Positions 23,796 to 35,185 of a stretch of DNA of 64,000 nt are shown here, piece by piece. The position numbers and the translations under genes are program-made. How positions within the stretch are numbered: position 1 is the stretch's first letter; the number at the start of each line of letters is the position of its first letter. The DNA lies in contig OW679197.1 of assembly GCA_940337035.1 (NCBI GenBank), forward strand, positions 59,169,903 to 59,233,902. Direction: 5' to 3'. Below the pieces are notes generated by a model. That model made no database searches. It was not told the origin of the DNA and saw only the letters and a program-made list of their open reading frames with translations. This stretch comes from Agriotes lineatus (taxonomy: Eukaryota > Arthropoda > Insecta > Coleoptera > Elateridae).

Positions 23796-25080
23796 GGATT
23801 TGAATATTTATAATGCTACTTCCGAAGCATTACGCTTTTCAACCGCCTGGACAGTGAAGATACTGAAGAACCGTGGTCGAATATCGACGCAATCCGAGCG
23901 GGCGAACATTTTTAAAGTTTGACTCCAGTGCTTTATACTAAAAACAAGAGGCTATCGCAAGCGCCGTATATTTGGGAACGCCAAGCCTGCAGAATCTAAA
24001 TGTGCTCTTTTATCCTAATTCTGAGAGGGTAGACCGATAAAGCCCCGCTAGTCAGACAGACTTTTGTGTAAGTACTCGCTTAAACTACTTAAAGTGAGCT
24101 CATTGTTTATTTTATCGAGACATTTAGTCATTTGAGGAGCTCGGCTGCTTACCCGCCAATCGATAGCTGCAGAATGGAATGTTAAAAGTTTAATTTTCTC
24201 GGCGAACAATCTGGTAAATTGTTTCGTGCGATTGGTGCCTCTCACTGGCAGACGCAAGACTTCAACGGCTGCTCTCGACTTCCGCCTGTTTATAACATAA
24301 CAATTAGAAGTCTTCCTCGTCCTTCCCATTCAGCCGCTGCCACGCAAGAAATTAGTAGTAAGTTTTTATATCAACTTAATTTAATAAATTTACTGAAAAT
24401 ACTCAAAAGATCAGATCACCAAATTTACAAATACCTAACATGGGCAAGGCTGGCTCCTATGCTACAAGTTAGCTGCTGTCCATAAATAAAGGGATTTCAA
24501 GAAATTCAATAAAGTGTATGTTCGTTGGTTTTCACGTCTAAGCTATTGCAAACACTTTTCACCAAATTATATTATCGAAGTTAGAGAAAGTCAACGATAT
24601 ACACTTTTTTCAGGCACAACTACAAGCAGCCTTTAAGAAGAAACGTCTAACTTCTAAGTTTAGTGCCAAAGATGTCTATTTACAGCACAACGCTCGTACA
24701 CATACACACAGTAACCACAATCAAAGAACTTAATTTGCAAGTTATGGACGCTCGCTAGAGTTAGCTCCTGGCGACTGCGACTTTTGCACCACCAGTGTTC
24801 ACTTCCACAACAATGCTGAGGTTTAAACTCAGCACGGAAGCGGTTAGAAGGTCACCCTAATAGCTTTATTGAAGATAATGTGAGAATGCCGGTGAAATAT
24901 GCTGGAGAACTTGTGGTGAATGTAAATATGTGGTAATCAACCTATAGTTTTCATTTAAAACAATAGTAAATATTTAGGTTTGGCCTATATATCCTTTGTT
25001 ACAGATGTAGCAGGCAAGTCTGCGAACAACATTCCCACTCCCATTTCTTTAAACGGTGCAAAAGTTTTCCATGCGACAAT
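23796..25080. other. Unassigned sequence
   Basis: Mixed composition. Frames at 24048-24329 (-) and 24219-24485 (+) overlap on opposite strands and match nothing recognised. Confidence 0.3.
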
Positions 25081-25560
25081 ACAACGGCCGCTTTACGTGA
25101 CTTACTGCCGATTACATTAAATTTCTATTGTTTGTGCGAGGGCAGCCGCAAACAGCTTTCTGGCGCACAGTAGAATTTCGCCGAGCAATTTGTATGCATA
25201 TTGAAGGCGCAGCTCGCCACTGCTAGATTTACCCAATCTGCAATGTTTATTCCAGTGGCGCGTCTTAAATCCCCTCATTACAATTCGCTGCACACAATAA
25301 TTAAAATCGGGCGCTGTATCGCGACCGTAATTAGAAAAAAAGCCGCAATCTTGGGCATGCGATATGTAAAAATTTCGTGCGAACCAGTCGTACGTAGTGG
25401 TGGCATGCATAATGAATGGGAGGTTATGGAAACTCTGGCTTCTTTGCTTTTCTTCAAACGCAAACGGCGAAACGCCTCGAAAGTGGGTTTTGTCGGATTA
25501 CGGCCGCAGCCGCGTTTTACATGCTGGCTTGGTGTTTGACTAAGCGTTGTATATTATTTC
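25081..25560. other. CpG-containing non-repetitive patch, candidate regulatory DNA
   Basis: The composition is balanced, with no transposon ends. It contains ATTTGTATGCATATTG near 25188 (POU-like), TCTATTGTTTGTG near 25122 (Sox/Fox-like) and CACAATAATTAAAATC near 25293. The open frames on both strands overlap (25117-25410 -, 25201-25539 +), which argues against either being a gene. Confidence 0.35.
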
Positions 25561-27016
25561 CACTTTCGACGTAAATACCCATGCATGCGCGACGTTCGCT
25601 AAATAGTATTTATGTAGCGTGGCACATAAAAGTACATTTATTCCGTAAACCATTTCATAGAAATGAAGAAGAAGGGGTTACACTATATGCTAGACGCTAG
25701 AGCATTTATTGACGCAGGAAACTACAAAAACCTATTTTTTTTAATAACAATAACGGTCCAACGTCTGATCCTTGCGGTACTCCCTGTCAATTATCTACTT
25801 TGTTCTATATCTACATTTGACACATAATATTCATACTTCGGTACCTATATTATTAAATTGCAAAAAATATCAAACAGGCAGACCCGTAGCATAATCCTTG
25901 AGATACTCCCAGTTGTCATGTATCGACTTACTGTTATTACTTCATTAAAAGCAGAGAAGAAAATGGAAAAAGAGCATGCATTGTGTGCTGCACAATTAAA
26001 TGCTGAAAATGGCTCATTTCTTTGGACTAACAATGACGGCGCTAAGTATGATTCTTGTGAGACTTCCAGGGAACTATTTATTTTTCTTTATTTCTACGTT
26101 CGACGTCAAATATCCAAGCTTAGCTGAGATTTATTGAGTTTTATTTAAGCACGACGAAAGAGGAAGAAAAGAAGAAGGCATGCGTTATGTGTTACTTAAT
26201 TAAATTCGGAAGAAGACTCTAAAGTAACGAAAATGCTCCAAAGAAATGATTCATGAAGCACTCCCTGTCACATATCTACTGTTCTTTTAAATATATTGCG
26301 AGGGCAAGAGAGCTCGTATAGATAAAAAGCAAACGAAGCTGTAATATTAATAAAAATTGTCTATTTAGTTCCAGCTAAAGATGGCAACCATAAAGCCAAA
26401 TTAAACCCCCGATAATTGTTCTTTACCAAATTCATATCCCACCCTTTACAACTTTTGGATTAGCTCACATCCCAGGCTAACTCGCAATTCTCGGCGAGTC
26501 TTGAGTCTGATTAAAGAAATGGTTCTTGTAGCTACTAAGCACAAATCCAATAGACGCCAGTTCCCGTCTCCCGACAATGCTAGTTTCCACCTAAGCAGCA
26601 GTTCAAGTAAACCTCACTTACCGTTGAGGTCCTTTTTCTCTCTCTCTTTCTCTCACACACACACACAAATCTTAATTTTAGAAAAATTAAAAGGTATCGG
26701 TGGGTAAAATAAGAGAAAATGTCAGATGTAAAATTGACATTACAAAAATAACACTAACTTTCGGCGAACACCAACGCGATACCAGCAATAAGATCATTTT
26801 TGATTAAACTTCCATTATCTGCAAATCCCCATTCTTCTTTAGCAGAAAGATTCGCGAAGCCATTTAGATATACCAACAACCTAACAATCTCAATCAGGAC
26901 GACGGCTTTCCCCTTCCTTCTCTGTAGAAAGTGCTAATTCCTAAGCCCCGCCCACCGCCACTGAACCGCGACGGCATTTGCCTATAAATTATCGCCTTTT
27001 TTCTTCCACTCGTTAG
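25561..27016. other. Unassigned, with CT/CA microsatellite at 26636-26667
   Basis: The microsatellite is a short CT run followed by a CA run. The rest has mixed composition and no recognised protein or repeat. At 26981-26990 CCTATAAATT could be a TATA box some 30 bases upstream of 27010, but no transcript unit is evident downstream. Confidence 0.35.
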
Positions 27017-27148
27017 AAGAGTTTCGCCTCTGGCGTGGTTTGCACGTTGAGTTACGGTGCTCTTCTACCCCTTCCTTTGAAAAAGAGTTTTGCCTCTGGC
27101 GTGGTTTACACGTTGAGTTGCCGTGCTCCTTTGCTTTTCCTCCGGATG
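27017..27148. repeat. 66-bp direct tandem duplication
   Basis: The block starting AAGAGTTTCGCCTCTGGCGT at 27017 repeats at 27083 with a few changes. It lies in a GC-rich stretch (26940-27240) behind a TATAAA at 26983-26988. Two overlapping plus-strand frames (27035-27307 and 27040-27234) run through the duplication, but neither resembles a known family. Confidence 0.65.
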
Positions 27149-27559
27149 AAGCCCCTTACGAAAGTGGGCGAAACGTTGAGTTCTTCGACCTCAATAATGA
27201 CACGGTCCAATCCCGGAAGTCGTTTGTTACTTAATGACAATGGCCGGGAAAGACTTCGAAATCATCTAACTTTGTTATATTCAAAGTCACAGAAGCTAAA
27301 TGATTAAAATATATATCACTGCAATAAATACTTGAAATATATAGTATACGAGAATCATCAAGCAAGAAAAGAAATTAAATAATTATACGCCTGAAACCGA
27401 AAAGCAAAGATGATCGCAAAAGTCGCGTCGCTTACCGCAGATGCCTCGCAAGAATAGAGGACATTTATTAAAAATTACATATAGCAATAGTTTTATAAAA
27501 CGAGTCTTCGCTAGATGCCATGGGCGCTAAATGATACTACTATTTTAACAATTAAATAA
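27149..27559. other. Unassigned sequence
   Basis: The GC-rich part ends near 27290 and AT-rich DNA follows. No feature was recognised. Confidence 0.35.
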
Positions 27560-27866
27560 AAAACAGTCTTTACCAAAAATTAAATTCAAAAGAGTTCTTC
27601 AGAGTTTGCTGCTGGAAGGTCTGGCGTTCAATATGTAACTTTATATGTGGGTATTCTTATAATTAATTCTTTCGGTTATATTTTTTCTTATTTGCATGAC
27701 ATTTTATTTATAAACTCAATGTTAGTAGCAGATGTCATATGGTTAAGTGTGAGAACAGACGGTTCGTTTGGAACCAAACTGAACTTCGCCCTATCAATTT
27801 TTGTATAATTGCTGTGAATTGAAAAAAAATTAAGAATAAAGACCTTATTATTATTATTATACTAAT
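27560..27866 (+). mobile_element. LINE 3' end fragment with (ATT)n tail
   Basis: A short plus-strand frame ending at a TAA near 27641 (KIKFKRVLQSLLLEG) resembles the C-terminal tail of non-LTR reverse transcriptases. About 190 bases later the DNA reads AATAAAGACCTTATTATTAT, a polyadenylation-like signal plus a trinucleotide tail, as seen at 3' ends of several insect LINE families. A similar tail lies on the minus strand at about 33917-33950. 5' truncation is usual for LINEs. Confidence 0.5.
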
Positions 27867-30800
27867 GAAACTTATTAAACCAACAAAGGTAATTTGGTAA
27901 GACAAATCATCAACAAAGCAAAATTCATAAACACCAATGAATGGACGCAAGTTAGAAAAATTTGGAATGCATTAAATTGACTTTGGCAAACAACTCGTCC
28001 AGCTTATGCGCTCCTGAGAGCTGTGAATTAAAACAAACCGTTGGAAATGAATTAACATCATAGGGCTCTACACGTCATCTAGGAATATGATAGTGGCAAA
28101 AAGGACCTGACATGCTTTCCCCACGAAGTATCAACCATTCTACCGACTTGTAGGGTCTTCGTGCCAAGACCTGGGGCATGGCACTTTCGTCGTCCGCCCA
28201 AAATAATTGGCTGCATTAGGGAAAAGAGAGCATAAAACCAATCATAGAAGGAGGAGGCCTATAAATAAATTTTCCCACATTAAACCATGTGAAATAGTGA
28301 CTTTATGGCACACCCTTAGCTGTTGATCGGCCTTAAAGATTGCTGGCGAATAAACTGTCAATACTTAACAGCAAGGGGCTAGAATAACCAACCAGAAAAA
28401 ATCGAAATGCTCAATCAAATAACGACTTTAAAGGGGTAATGCCCTTCTCAAGCCCTCAGCCTACGTTTCTCCGTTTGAGATGGCAACAGCAGCAAGACCC
28501 ACCATTTTCAAGAAGAAGCACAAGGACTAGCCGTGCTCTGAAGTAAACGCGCAAGAGTTCGGTACGAAGTGTTATTTTCAATATACCTATAAGTGAAAAT
28601 GAACAACCTGCTACGCACACAGGCGCTTAAGGTGACCTAATGAAAAATACATATATTTCTGAAAGATATGAGCCATGGAACCTACTAAAATGGCAATTTA
28701 CGACGGCATTAGAAAAATGTCGTGAAATAGACATGAAACGCAGTTTTAGAACGTTACATCCATGCAGGTAAAAATACATTTGTCTTTTAAGCAGATTTAT
28801 GTTTCCAAAAATCCTACAAAATTATATTTATTGAAATATTCAATACCTCCCAATGGATTCCCACAAAATTAAAATTGTTATTAAAAATGTACTTTTTCAA
28901 GTCGTGGAGTGCAACACAGCCCTAAAGCTTAAAACGCAACCGGTAGCTTTACGATTCCTACACGATCACCGCCGCTAGCTTCACTGGAGGTAAATCTAAG
29001 TGGTGATTTTGCAGAACTAAACGCTGCTCACAATAATTGCGATTGGATTTCAAGGCGTCTTTGGAGAATAGGCAATCCGCGCCACCCCGGCTGTTTACGA
29101 GCGACAAATAACGCCCTCCTTGCTCGATTAATCATTAAAATTCCACAAAAGCTAAGAAGTGAGACTAACTTTCTAGAGCGGAATTATGCCCGGAATCCAT
29201 GGGATTCACACATTTATTGGAAGCGGCTTTGCTGCTTGTCGATTTGTAGGCCCAACTATTCAGCGAATGCCTTCACCCTCATCCAAGCCGGGGATTGAAT
29301 TAACACTTTCAAGGGACAATAGTATGGACAAAGTATTCACGCTATTTAATGAAAGTCAATAGGATGTGTATGTTGGTAAAAGGGGTTGTATTTATTCCTT
29401 GGCCGCTACCCTTTAGACTGATTTAATTCTTGGGTTGGTTTATTGTTGATATATTCAGTGGAAAACCAATACTTGCTACTTCAAAGTGATCGAGTAAATT
29501 AGAAATGTTTGGTTAGTAATACAATTTGATTAAATCTCTGCTTGGTTGTAGCTTTCCACATCTCTGCACTTTTACTTTTTTTTAATTTCATGATGGTTGT
29601 TCCTGTAAGAATTTACTCTACGTCGATAAATTTAAGAAATTATCATTAGACTGACTCATCGGTGCTGTCTGGAGTAAATGCGGATCCAGACATGGTGTGT
29701 TTCGTCAATTACTAAAGTTCCACATTATTGCAAATAAATCATGGTTTCAATACAGACTATATCCCTGAAATTGATTAGCAAATGTAGCTGCATCAACTGC
29801 AAATTTGATCCTGAAACGTCCAATCAGAATCGTATGCCACAAGTTACGTACAGTGCAAACATGAAACCGTCTGAAACCAGCCCCAAAACAAAGTCCTGTC
29901 TTACTATTCCATACCTCCCTTGTTGAGACATTATTAAAATGCAACGATTTTTATCTTGCATTGGCGGAATGGCTGAACAAGCAAAATAAAACCACGAATG
30001 CTACGGCGTCATCGCCCAGGAATAAAGAGAGAAATCAAGCTTCCGTTACACGCGCAAGGAGCGTATGACTGCATCCGGGTTATCACCATTTCCCCTGGGT
30101 GCGCCTGAAAGAAAATTCGGAGTCTCGTGCTCGGGCCGCTTAGCGCGTACGGCTCCGAGATAGTTTAACGTCTTTCTACGGGGACATCAAAAAACAATTT
30201 GTTTCGGGCAAAAAGTGAATTCCAGGCACTTAAGCATAACATAAAGCATGTGAGGCGTTGATACAGCAGACCCTATCTGCAGACGGCTCTTTAAAGCCGC
30301 CGGGGGGCGGCGCCACGACCCCCGCTGTGAGGCCCTGATAACCCACATGCACCAAACGATCCGGGGCATAATAGCTACTTATTAGGGTTAGGCAATTCAC
30401 TGTTGACATTTAGACTGAAAAGAGCGCGACGGAACGGAAGTCTCGCTTACGGAAGGCTCTCGGAAGCCTCTTGCTTCATCAGGCAAAAACATAGCGACAT
30501 AGTTTTTAGTGAATATGTTCTAATGCCATCATACGTTATAGAAAATTAACTAAATACCTAACTATATTTTTCTACAAATTCGCTCTCGTAAAAGTTATAC
30601 GAGGGCGTGCTGATAAATATTCGGTTTTGCGAAGAAAATGTGAAACTAATAAATAAACATTATTTACCGTAGCAACTGTCAAGTAAGTATACACAGTTTA
30701 ATAAAAAATAACGAAAGAAATTATAGAAAAATAAAGGTTACATGATGGAGAAAAAGTGATATGTAAAAATGTAAAAACATTGACACCATTTGGATATGTT

Positions 30801-31020
30801 GAGAAAAAGAGATAAAAGTACGGAATGCCACAGCTCAAATTATACCAACTAATTTATATCAAAAGACATGTATGGCTCGGAACCGTAAAAATATTATGGT
30901 GAATAATATTTTGCGAAGCAACCACAAATAAGAGCAAAAATCACAGCTGGCTGCGATTTCAACATGTGCGAGATGGTGAAAAGTGCCTGCACGCAGGAAG
31001 ACCATGTCACACGAGGCTGG
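27867..31020. other. Unassigned, with GC-balanced patches at 28960-29300 and 29980-30480
   Basis: The two patches are CpG-containing and non-repetitive. The second holds a very GC-rich core (GCCGCCGGGGGGCGGCGCC near 30296) and a 60-codon minus-strand frame without recognised domains. Homeobox-type words are present at 29128 (ATTAATCATTAAAA). Elsewhere nothing was recognised. Confidence 0.3.
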
Positions 31021-31235
31021 GCGATATTGAAATTCTGATATCGAACATCGATAATAGAAATATCGATATATTGATACTTCGATACATATCGATATATCGA
31101 AATATTAATATATATCGATTAATATCGGTAGTTATAAAAAATATCGATAGTTATCGATAAATATCGATTTTGGTGGATAAAAATCAATAGAAGTTATCGA
31201 TAAATTTTGATAAACATGGATAGTATATCGATAAT
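31021..31235. repeat. ATCGAT-rich low-complexity stretch
   Basis: About 200 bases are built from variants of ATATCGATA, with roughly a dozen CGAT cores. The word TATCGATA is the binding site of the Drosophila factor DREF, but the degenerate self-overlapping layout here is more like a simple-sequence expansion inside a decayed element. Confidence 0.6.
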
Positions 31236-31964
31236 TAACTATACTAGTGTATAACAGAGTAGCTATCTGTGTACATATAGTAGATATGTATAATAATTTG
31301 TTTCTTCTAATATAAAACGATAAAAATTACATTTGTTTCGCAGGTAAATACATAAGAGTGCAATTTTTTATCGGATAAACTAACTTTGATACGAGCACTT
31401 GATTGCCATGGTATTACTTCAAGAAGCAGAGGTATGAAAAAATCTCAAGTGCCCAGTTCAAACGATTTTTTCATATCCCCTTTTTTATATCGATGTACTT
31501 ATCGAAATTTAGTTACCTTTTTACTTCCCTCGTCTGAAAGACAAAGGAAGTATTGTAATCACGAAAAAATCACTTTCCGAGATTTCTTCAGACCTACACG
31601 TTTCAAGGTCCCTAGATGACGAAAAAAAGGTTTTCTTAATTCCGTCTGTCTGTCTGTCTGTCTGTTGGCAGTATAGCTCAAAAACTATTTGTCGGAGGAA
31701 GACGATATTTTGCATACAAATTATATATCTACCTCGCATGAAACGGGTACAATTTCATACAAATATATACAGGGTGAGTACCTTAAAAGAATAAACTTTT
31801 GTTTATTTTTGGGTTAATTTTGAAATAGAAAAAAGTAATAACTTTCACATAGGTCAGGCTTTATATTTGCCAAAAATAAGACTCAACCAATAGTGGATAA
31901 TGTCACAAAAGAGTACAAACATTTCAACAATAACAGCGTTCTGTTCAAGAGAGGCGCGCGCCGG
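31236..31964. other. Unassigned, with short GTCT microsatellite at 31644-31666
   Basis: Sequence around 31500-31750 (CTTCCCTCGTCTGAAAGAC, then a GTCT run) looks like part of a dispersed element, and ATACAGGGTGAGTACC at 31766 looks like another element end. No partner ends were found. Confidence 0.4.
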
Positions 31965-32100
31965 ACTTATTTGAAAGAGGTCGGTAGCGTAGTTGGCTTT
32001 ATCGGTGCAGATACGATCTCTATGTGGTGGTGCGGTTACGATCGCTCTGCAGATGGAGCGGATTCAAACCCCAGCAGAATACATTTTTTTATTTGAAAAT
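31965..32100 (+). mobile_element. tRNA-derived SINE head
   Basis: TAGCGTAGTTGG at 31985-31996 fits the RNA polymerase III A box. GGATTCAAACC at 32060-32070 fits the B box and is followed by a CCAGCAG stretch and a T-rich tail. The A-to-B distance of 75 is longer than in most tRNAs and no cloverleaf with matching acceptor arms is evident. A tRNA-derived SINE is therefore more likely than a functional tRNA gene. Confidence 0.55.
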
Positions 32101-33279
32101 GTATTTAATTTATTAGAAACGTGAAGATATTTTTACTCCTAACTCAATTTGATTTTTAAAATTATTTAGTGTCACAATGTCGACGAGGGAAGTTCTGGGT
32201 AAAGCCTTTTACAGATTTAATTTAACCTAACCTAAAATAGCCTACCCAACATACAAAATATTCATTTTTAATGGCAATATATCAAATTTATTCTCGTCAT
32301 ACCTACTCAAATCTAACCTAACCTAAGCTAACATACTCTACCTTAACGTAAGATAACCTGTAATTTGCTCACATTTTATTTAACCTCTGGTTGGCCTTGG
32401 TTACATTTCTGTTATGTCTTTGAAGTTTGTAAGTCTGATAACTGCTGTCAGTTTGACTTTTATTAAGGAAATGCATTTAAAACCACTTTATAACTCAAAC
32501 TTATTCAAAATACGTACGAATTTTAGCATGGTGAGTTGATGTTATAAATTGTTAGGTTATAAGAACACTCCATGAGTGTTATACAAAAACGAAAACAAAA
32601 TGGGACGTTTTATACGGTCTGGCAACGATGCACACCAAATGTATCATACATATCTTCAAAATATCAACTGTTTAAAGCAAGGCTTACAATGTGAAAGGTG
32701 TATTACAGTCATGGCCGATGATCCATATTAAGAACCTTCTCTTCTTCCGAAAATTCGGCAATATGCCATAAATATGTATTGTCACTTGTCGCAGCGTATA
32801 AAATACCTACAATTTAAAAGGAGGACAAATACCCAATGTCAAAAATAATCTACGCAGAAACAAGAGTAACTTTTAAATTTAAATTAATTTATTTACACAC
32901 AGCTATACCGCATATATTCTTCTCATACAACTAAGGATGTTAAGACACGCAATCTCAGAACTACAACTAATTTATCAAGCTGTAACAACACACCGCCTTT
33001 GTGAATTGTGCTCCCAGCTGCGATTTTTGCACTTTTTATTTACGGTTCGTTAATTTTTTTCTTCACTACAGCGTTTGTAAAACTCTAAGCCATCTATCTC
33101 TTCTGATATGAATTAGTTGACTAAACACATTTAAATATGTATATACAGGATTATCTTTAAGTCGACCGTATGACGTCTGGATGTAATATTATAACATAAA
33201 AAGAAGTCTAAATTTCCTCTAAAGTTCTTACACTAAAGTCGTTGTTCTATAAAACAAAAGTTTAAGAAAACATTGTGAA
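32101..33279. other. Unassigned; short TAACC-type clusters at 32218-32350
   Basis: TTAACCTAACCTAA at about 32221 and a similar run near 32310 each hold only two to three units of the insect telomere sequence TTAGG (as CCTAA), too few for a telomeric tract. The rest has no recognised feature. Confidence 0.35.
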
Positions 33280-33350
33280 ATTTAGTAAATAATAATAATA
33301 ATAATAACTCCCTCTTTATTAAGCATACACACAATAAAATAGTTGCAATG
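33280..33350 (-). mobile_element. Probable LINE 3' tail
   Basis: On the minus strand TTAATAAAGAGGGAG runs into a run of seven TTA/TAT units, as at the 3' ends of insect LINEs. The upstream coding part was not recognised, so the family is unknown. Confidence 0.4.
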
Positions 33351-33916
33351 TAACTATATGTATCGTTGAAGACAAACTATAATGTATCTATCAAAATGCT
33401 ACGTAAGACCAAAGGCGAACTACACATCTGAATTTCCAGTAAGGAACGTGGATTCGGCTCGTCACGATATAAAATTATCAACGGGAACAGGGTAATGTCT
33501 CACTTTGCACCAGGAGGGTGGATTACGATTCAACCAAGAGGTCTGCAGGTCGGCAAAACCGTTCTCCAAGTGTGGTGAGTAATCGGGCGAGTGAAAGGTG
33601 TGACGAATTAACTTCAGGAATTACGAATTAGATTCAGGAATTACGAATTACGAATTAAGACTACTCAATTGTTACTCATGACTGAACATAACTGGAAGGA
33701 TCGCTTGCATAGGCCTTATAACTTGCAGATTAATTTAACGAGATCTTGAAAATAACTGAAAATCCACTTGATGGTAAAAGATCAAACTGAAGAAACATTA
33801 CAAACAACGAGAAAGACGGAGTAACCCTTAACATACCAAGCGGTGTCCTTTAGGGACCACAAAGTCAGTTTTTTAATAATTTCTACATGTGCAGAGTTTT
33901 GGATTTAATATTATGG
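33351..33916. other. Unassigned, with short GAATTAC tandem words at 33604-33660
   Basis: GAATTACGAATTA-type words repeat about three times. Nothing else was recognised. Confidence 0.4.
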
Positions 33917-34400
33917 ATTTGTATAATAATAATAATAAACGTCTTTTATTGTACACTCAAAAAAAGTAATTATTTACATCCAAAAATATTAAATATTGTG
34001 TACAATGGGGCGAAGTTCAATCATGCCAACCAATAGCTGGCAGACTGTTCGACCACTTAACCCGAAAAACAAAGAGCAAATTTTAAAAATAAAAGAAAAA
34101 AAAATTAACACTAACTTGTCACTGTCTGCTCATCAAGAGTTGGCGGAGGTGGAATTTAAAATTACCAAATGATAAAGACTTAAGATTTTCTGAAAGTGAA
34201 TTATAAGTTGATTCAATATTGTAAGAAAAATATCGTTGAAACATGTGACTTTTGTGCGTTGGAATGGTAAGTAAGTACTTATTTCTTAAATTAAAATTGT
34301 GAGTATCAGATGAGAATCTGATTTTATTGTAAAGGTAGTTGTATCCCGTAAGTTTCAGTTCGCAGTTTTGTTTATTGTTTATATTACGTTTCAATTACCT
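33917..34400 (-). mobile_element. LINE 3' end: reverse-transcriptase C-terminal tail and 3' UTR
   Basis: The minus-strand frame 34119-34394 (91 codons) has HNFNLRNKYLLTIP, then YNIESTYNSLSENLKS, then FKFHLRQLL. This is the layout of the tail after the RT domain in CR1/Jockey-like LINEs: an H-x-x-x-T/L-R motif, a Y-N-x-L-P-like motif, then a basic FKxxLxxxL helix. About 170 bases downstream on the same strand an AATAAAAGACG signal is followed by a TTA run at 33926-33945. The catalytic YxDD region is absent, so the copy is 5' truncated. Confidence 0.6.
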
Positions 34401-35080
34401 GAATAATTGCCACAATTAGCAGTTCGAGGTCTCACAAGGACTCCGATTGGTATATTATGTTGTATTATCCACCAGCCACTAGGTGAGCGACAATAATGTT
34501 CTAGTTTAGCTTGCATCACAACAGATAATTGTTACTGGCAGAGTTGTATTCATCAAGATTTGTATTTTTGTAAATCATCACGATGGCATAGTATATCCCT
34601 GAAAAAAGCTTGTGCATTTACGCTCCACCCAACATAATAATAAGTGTATTGTGCCAGATAAATACAAAATGTGTTACGCTTGAGGATTACAACATGACTA
34701 AAGAATGAGAATGAAGAGAATGAAGATAAACTTCAAACTGATTTCACGTGCCGCAGGCGTACAGAAAGTTGACCCCTTCGTCGTGTATTTCACACGGTAG
34801 ATGTAACAGCACTGAATTCAATGTTATTTATTAGGGACCCAGAATTGCAAAACAACGCCCGATACAAGAATATTGTTCCTAATAGAATTTGGCAGGCAAA
34901 AGGTTATAAAAAAATGCAGAATAGAGTTGTACACTTCGGTGCAATAAAATTAAGCACACACGCTTTGTTGCATTTATTGATAGCGTTTTTTTTTCGAAAG
35001 GTCTTTGTTTCGGTCTTTTAATAAGGGTGTTATTTTCAAGTTATGGTGTTTTATCATTTATTGAAACTGCTGCCAGGCAT
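34401..35080. other. Unassigned sequence
   Basis: AT-rich, with no recognised coding or repeat structure. Confidence 0.35.
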
Positions 35081-35185
35081 TTAAAATAGACCAGATTTAT
35101 ACAAACTAGCATATTGTAAAAAATAGTCATAAGACGTGTGCTTAATTTTATTGCACAGAAGTGTACATTCAAAGAAAGACGTTCC
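35081..35185. repeat. RepA fragment
   Basis: It matches 195-290 of RepA copy 1, with shared words 'gcttaattttattgcacagaa' and 'agtgtac'. No other RepA segment is attached. Confidence 0.6.

Noticed and set aside
31985..32070. Functional tRNA gene
   Set aside because: A and B boxes are present, but they are too far apart and no acceptor stem pairs.
32218..32350. Interstitial telomere tract of TTAGG units
   Set aside because: Only two to three CCTAA units at each place, mixed with unrelated words.
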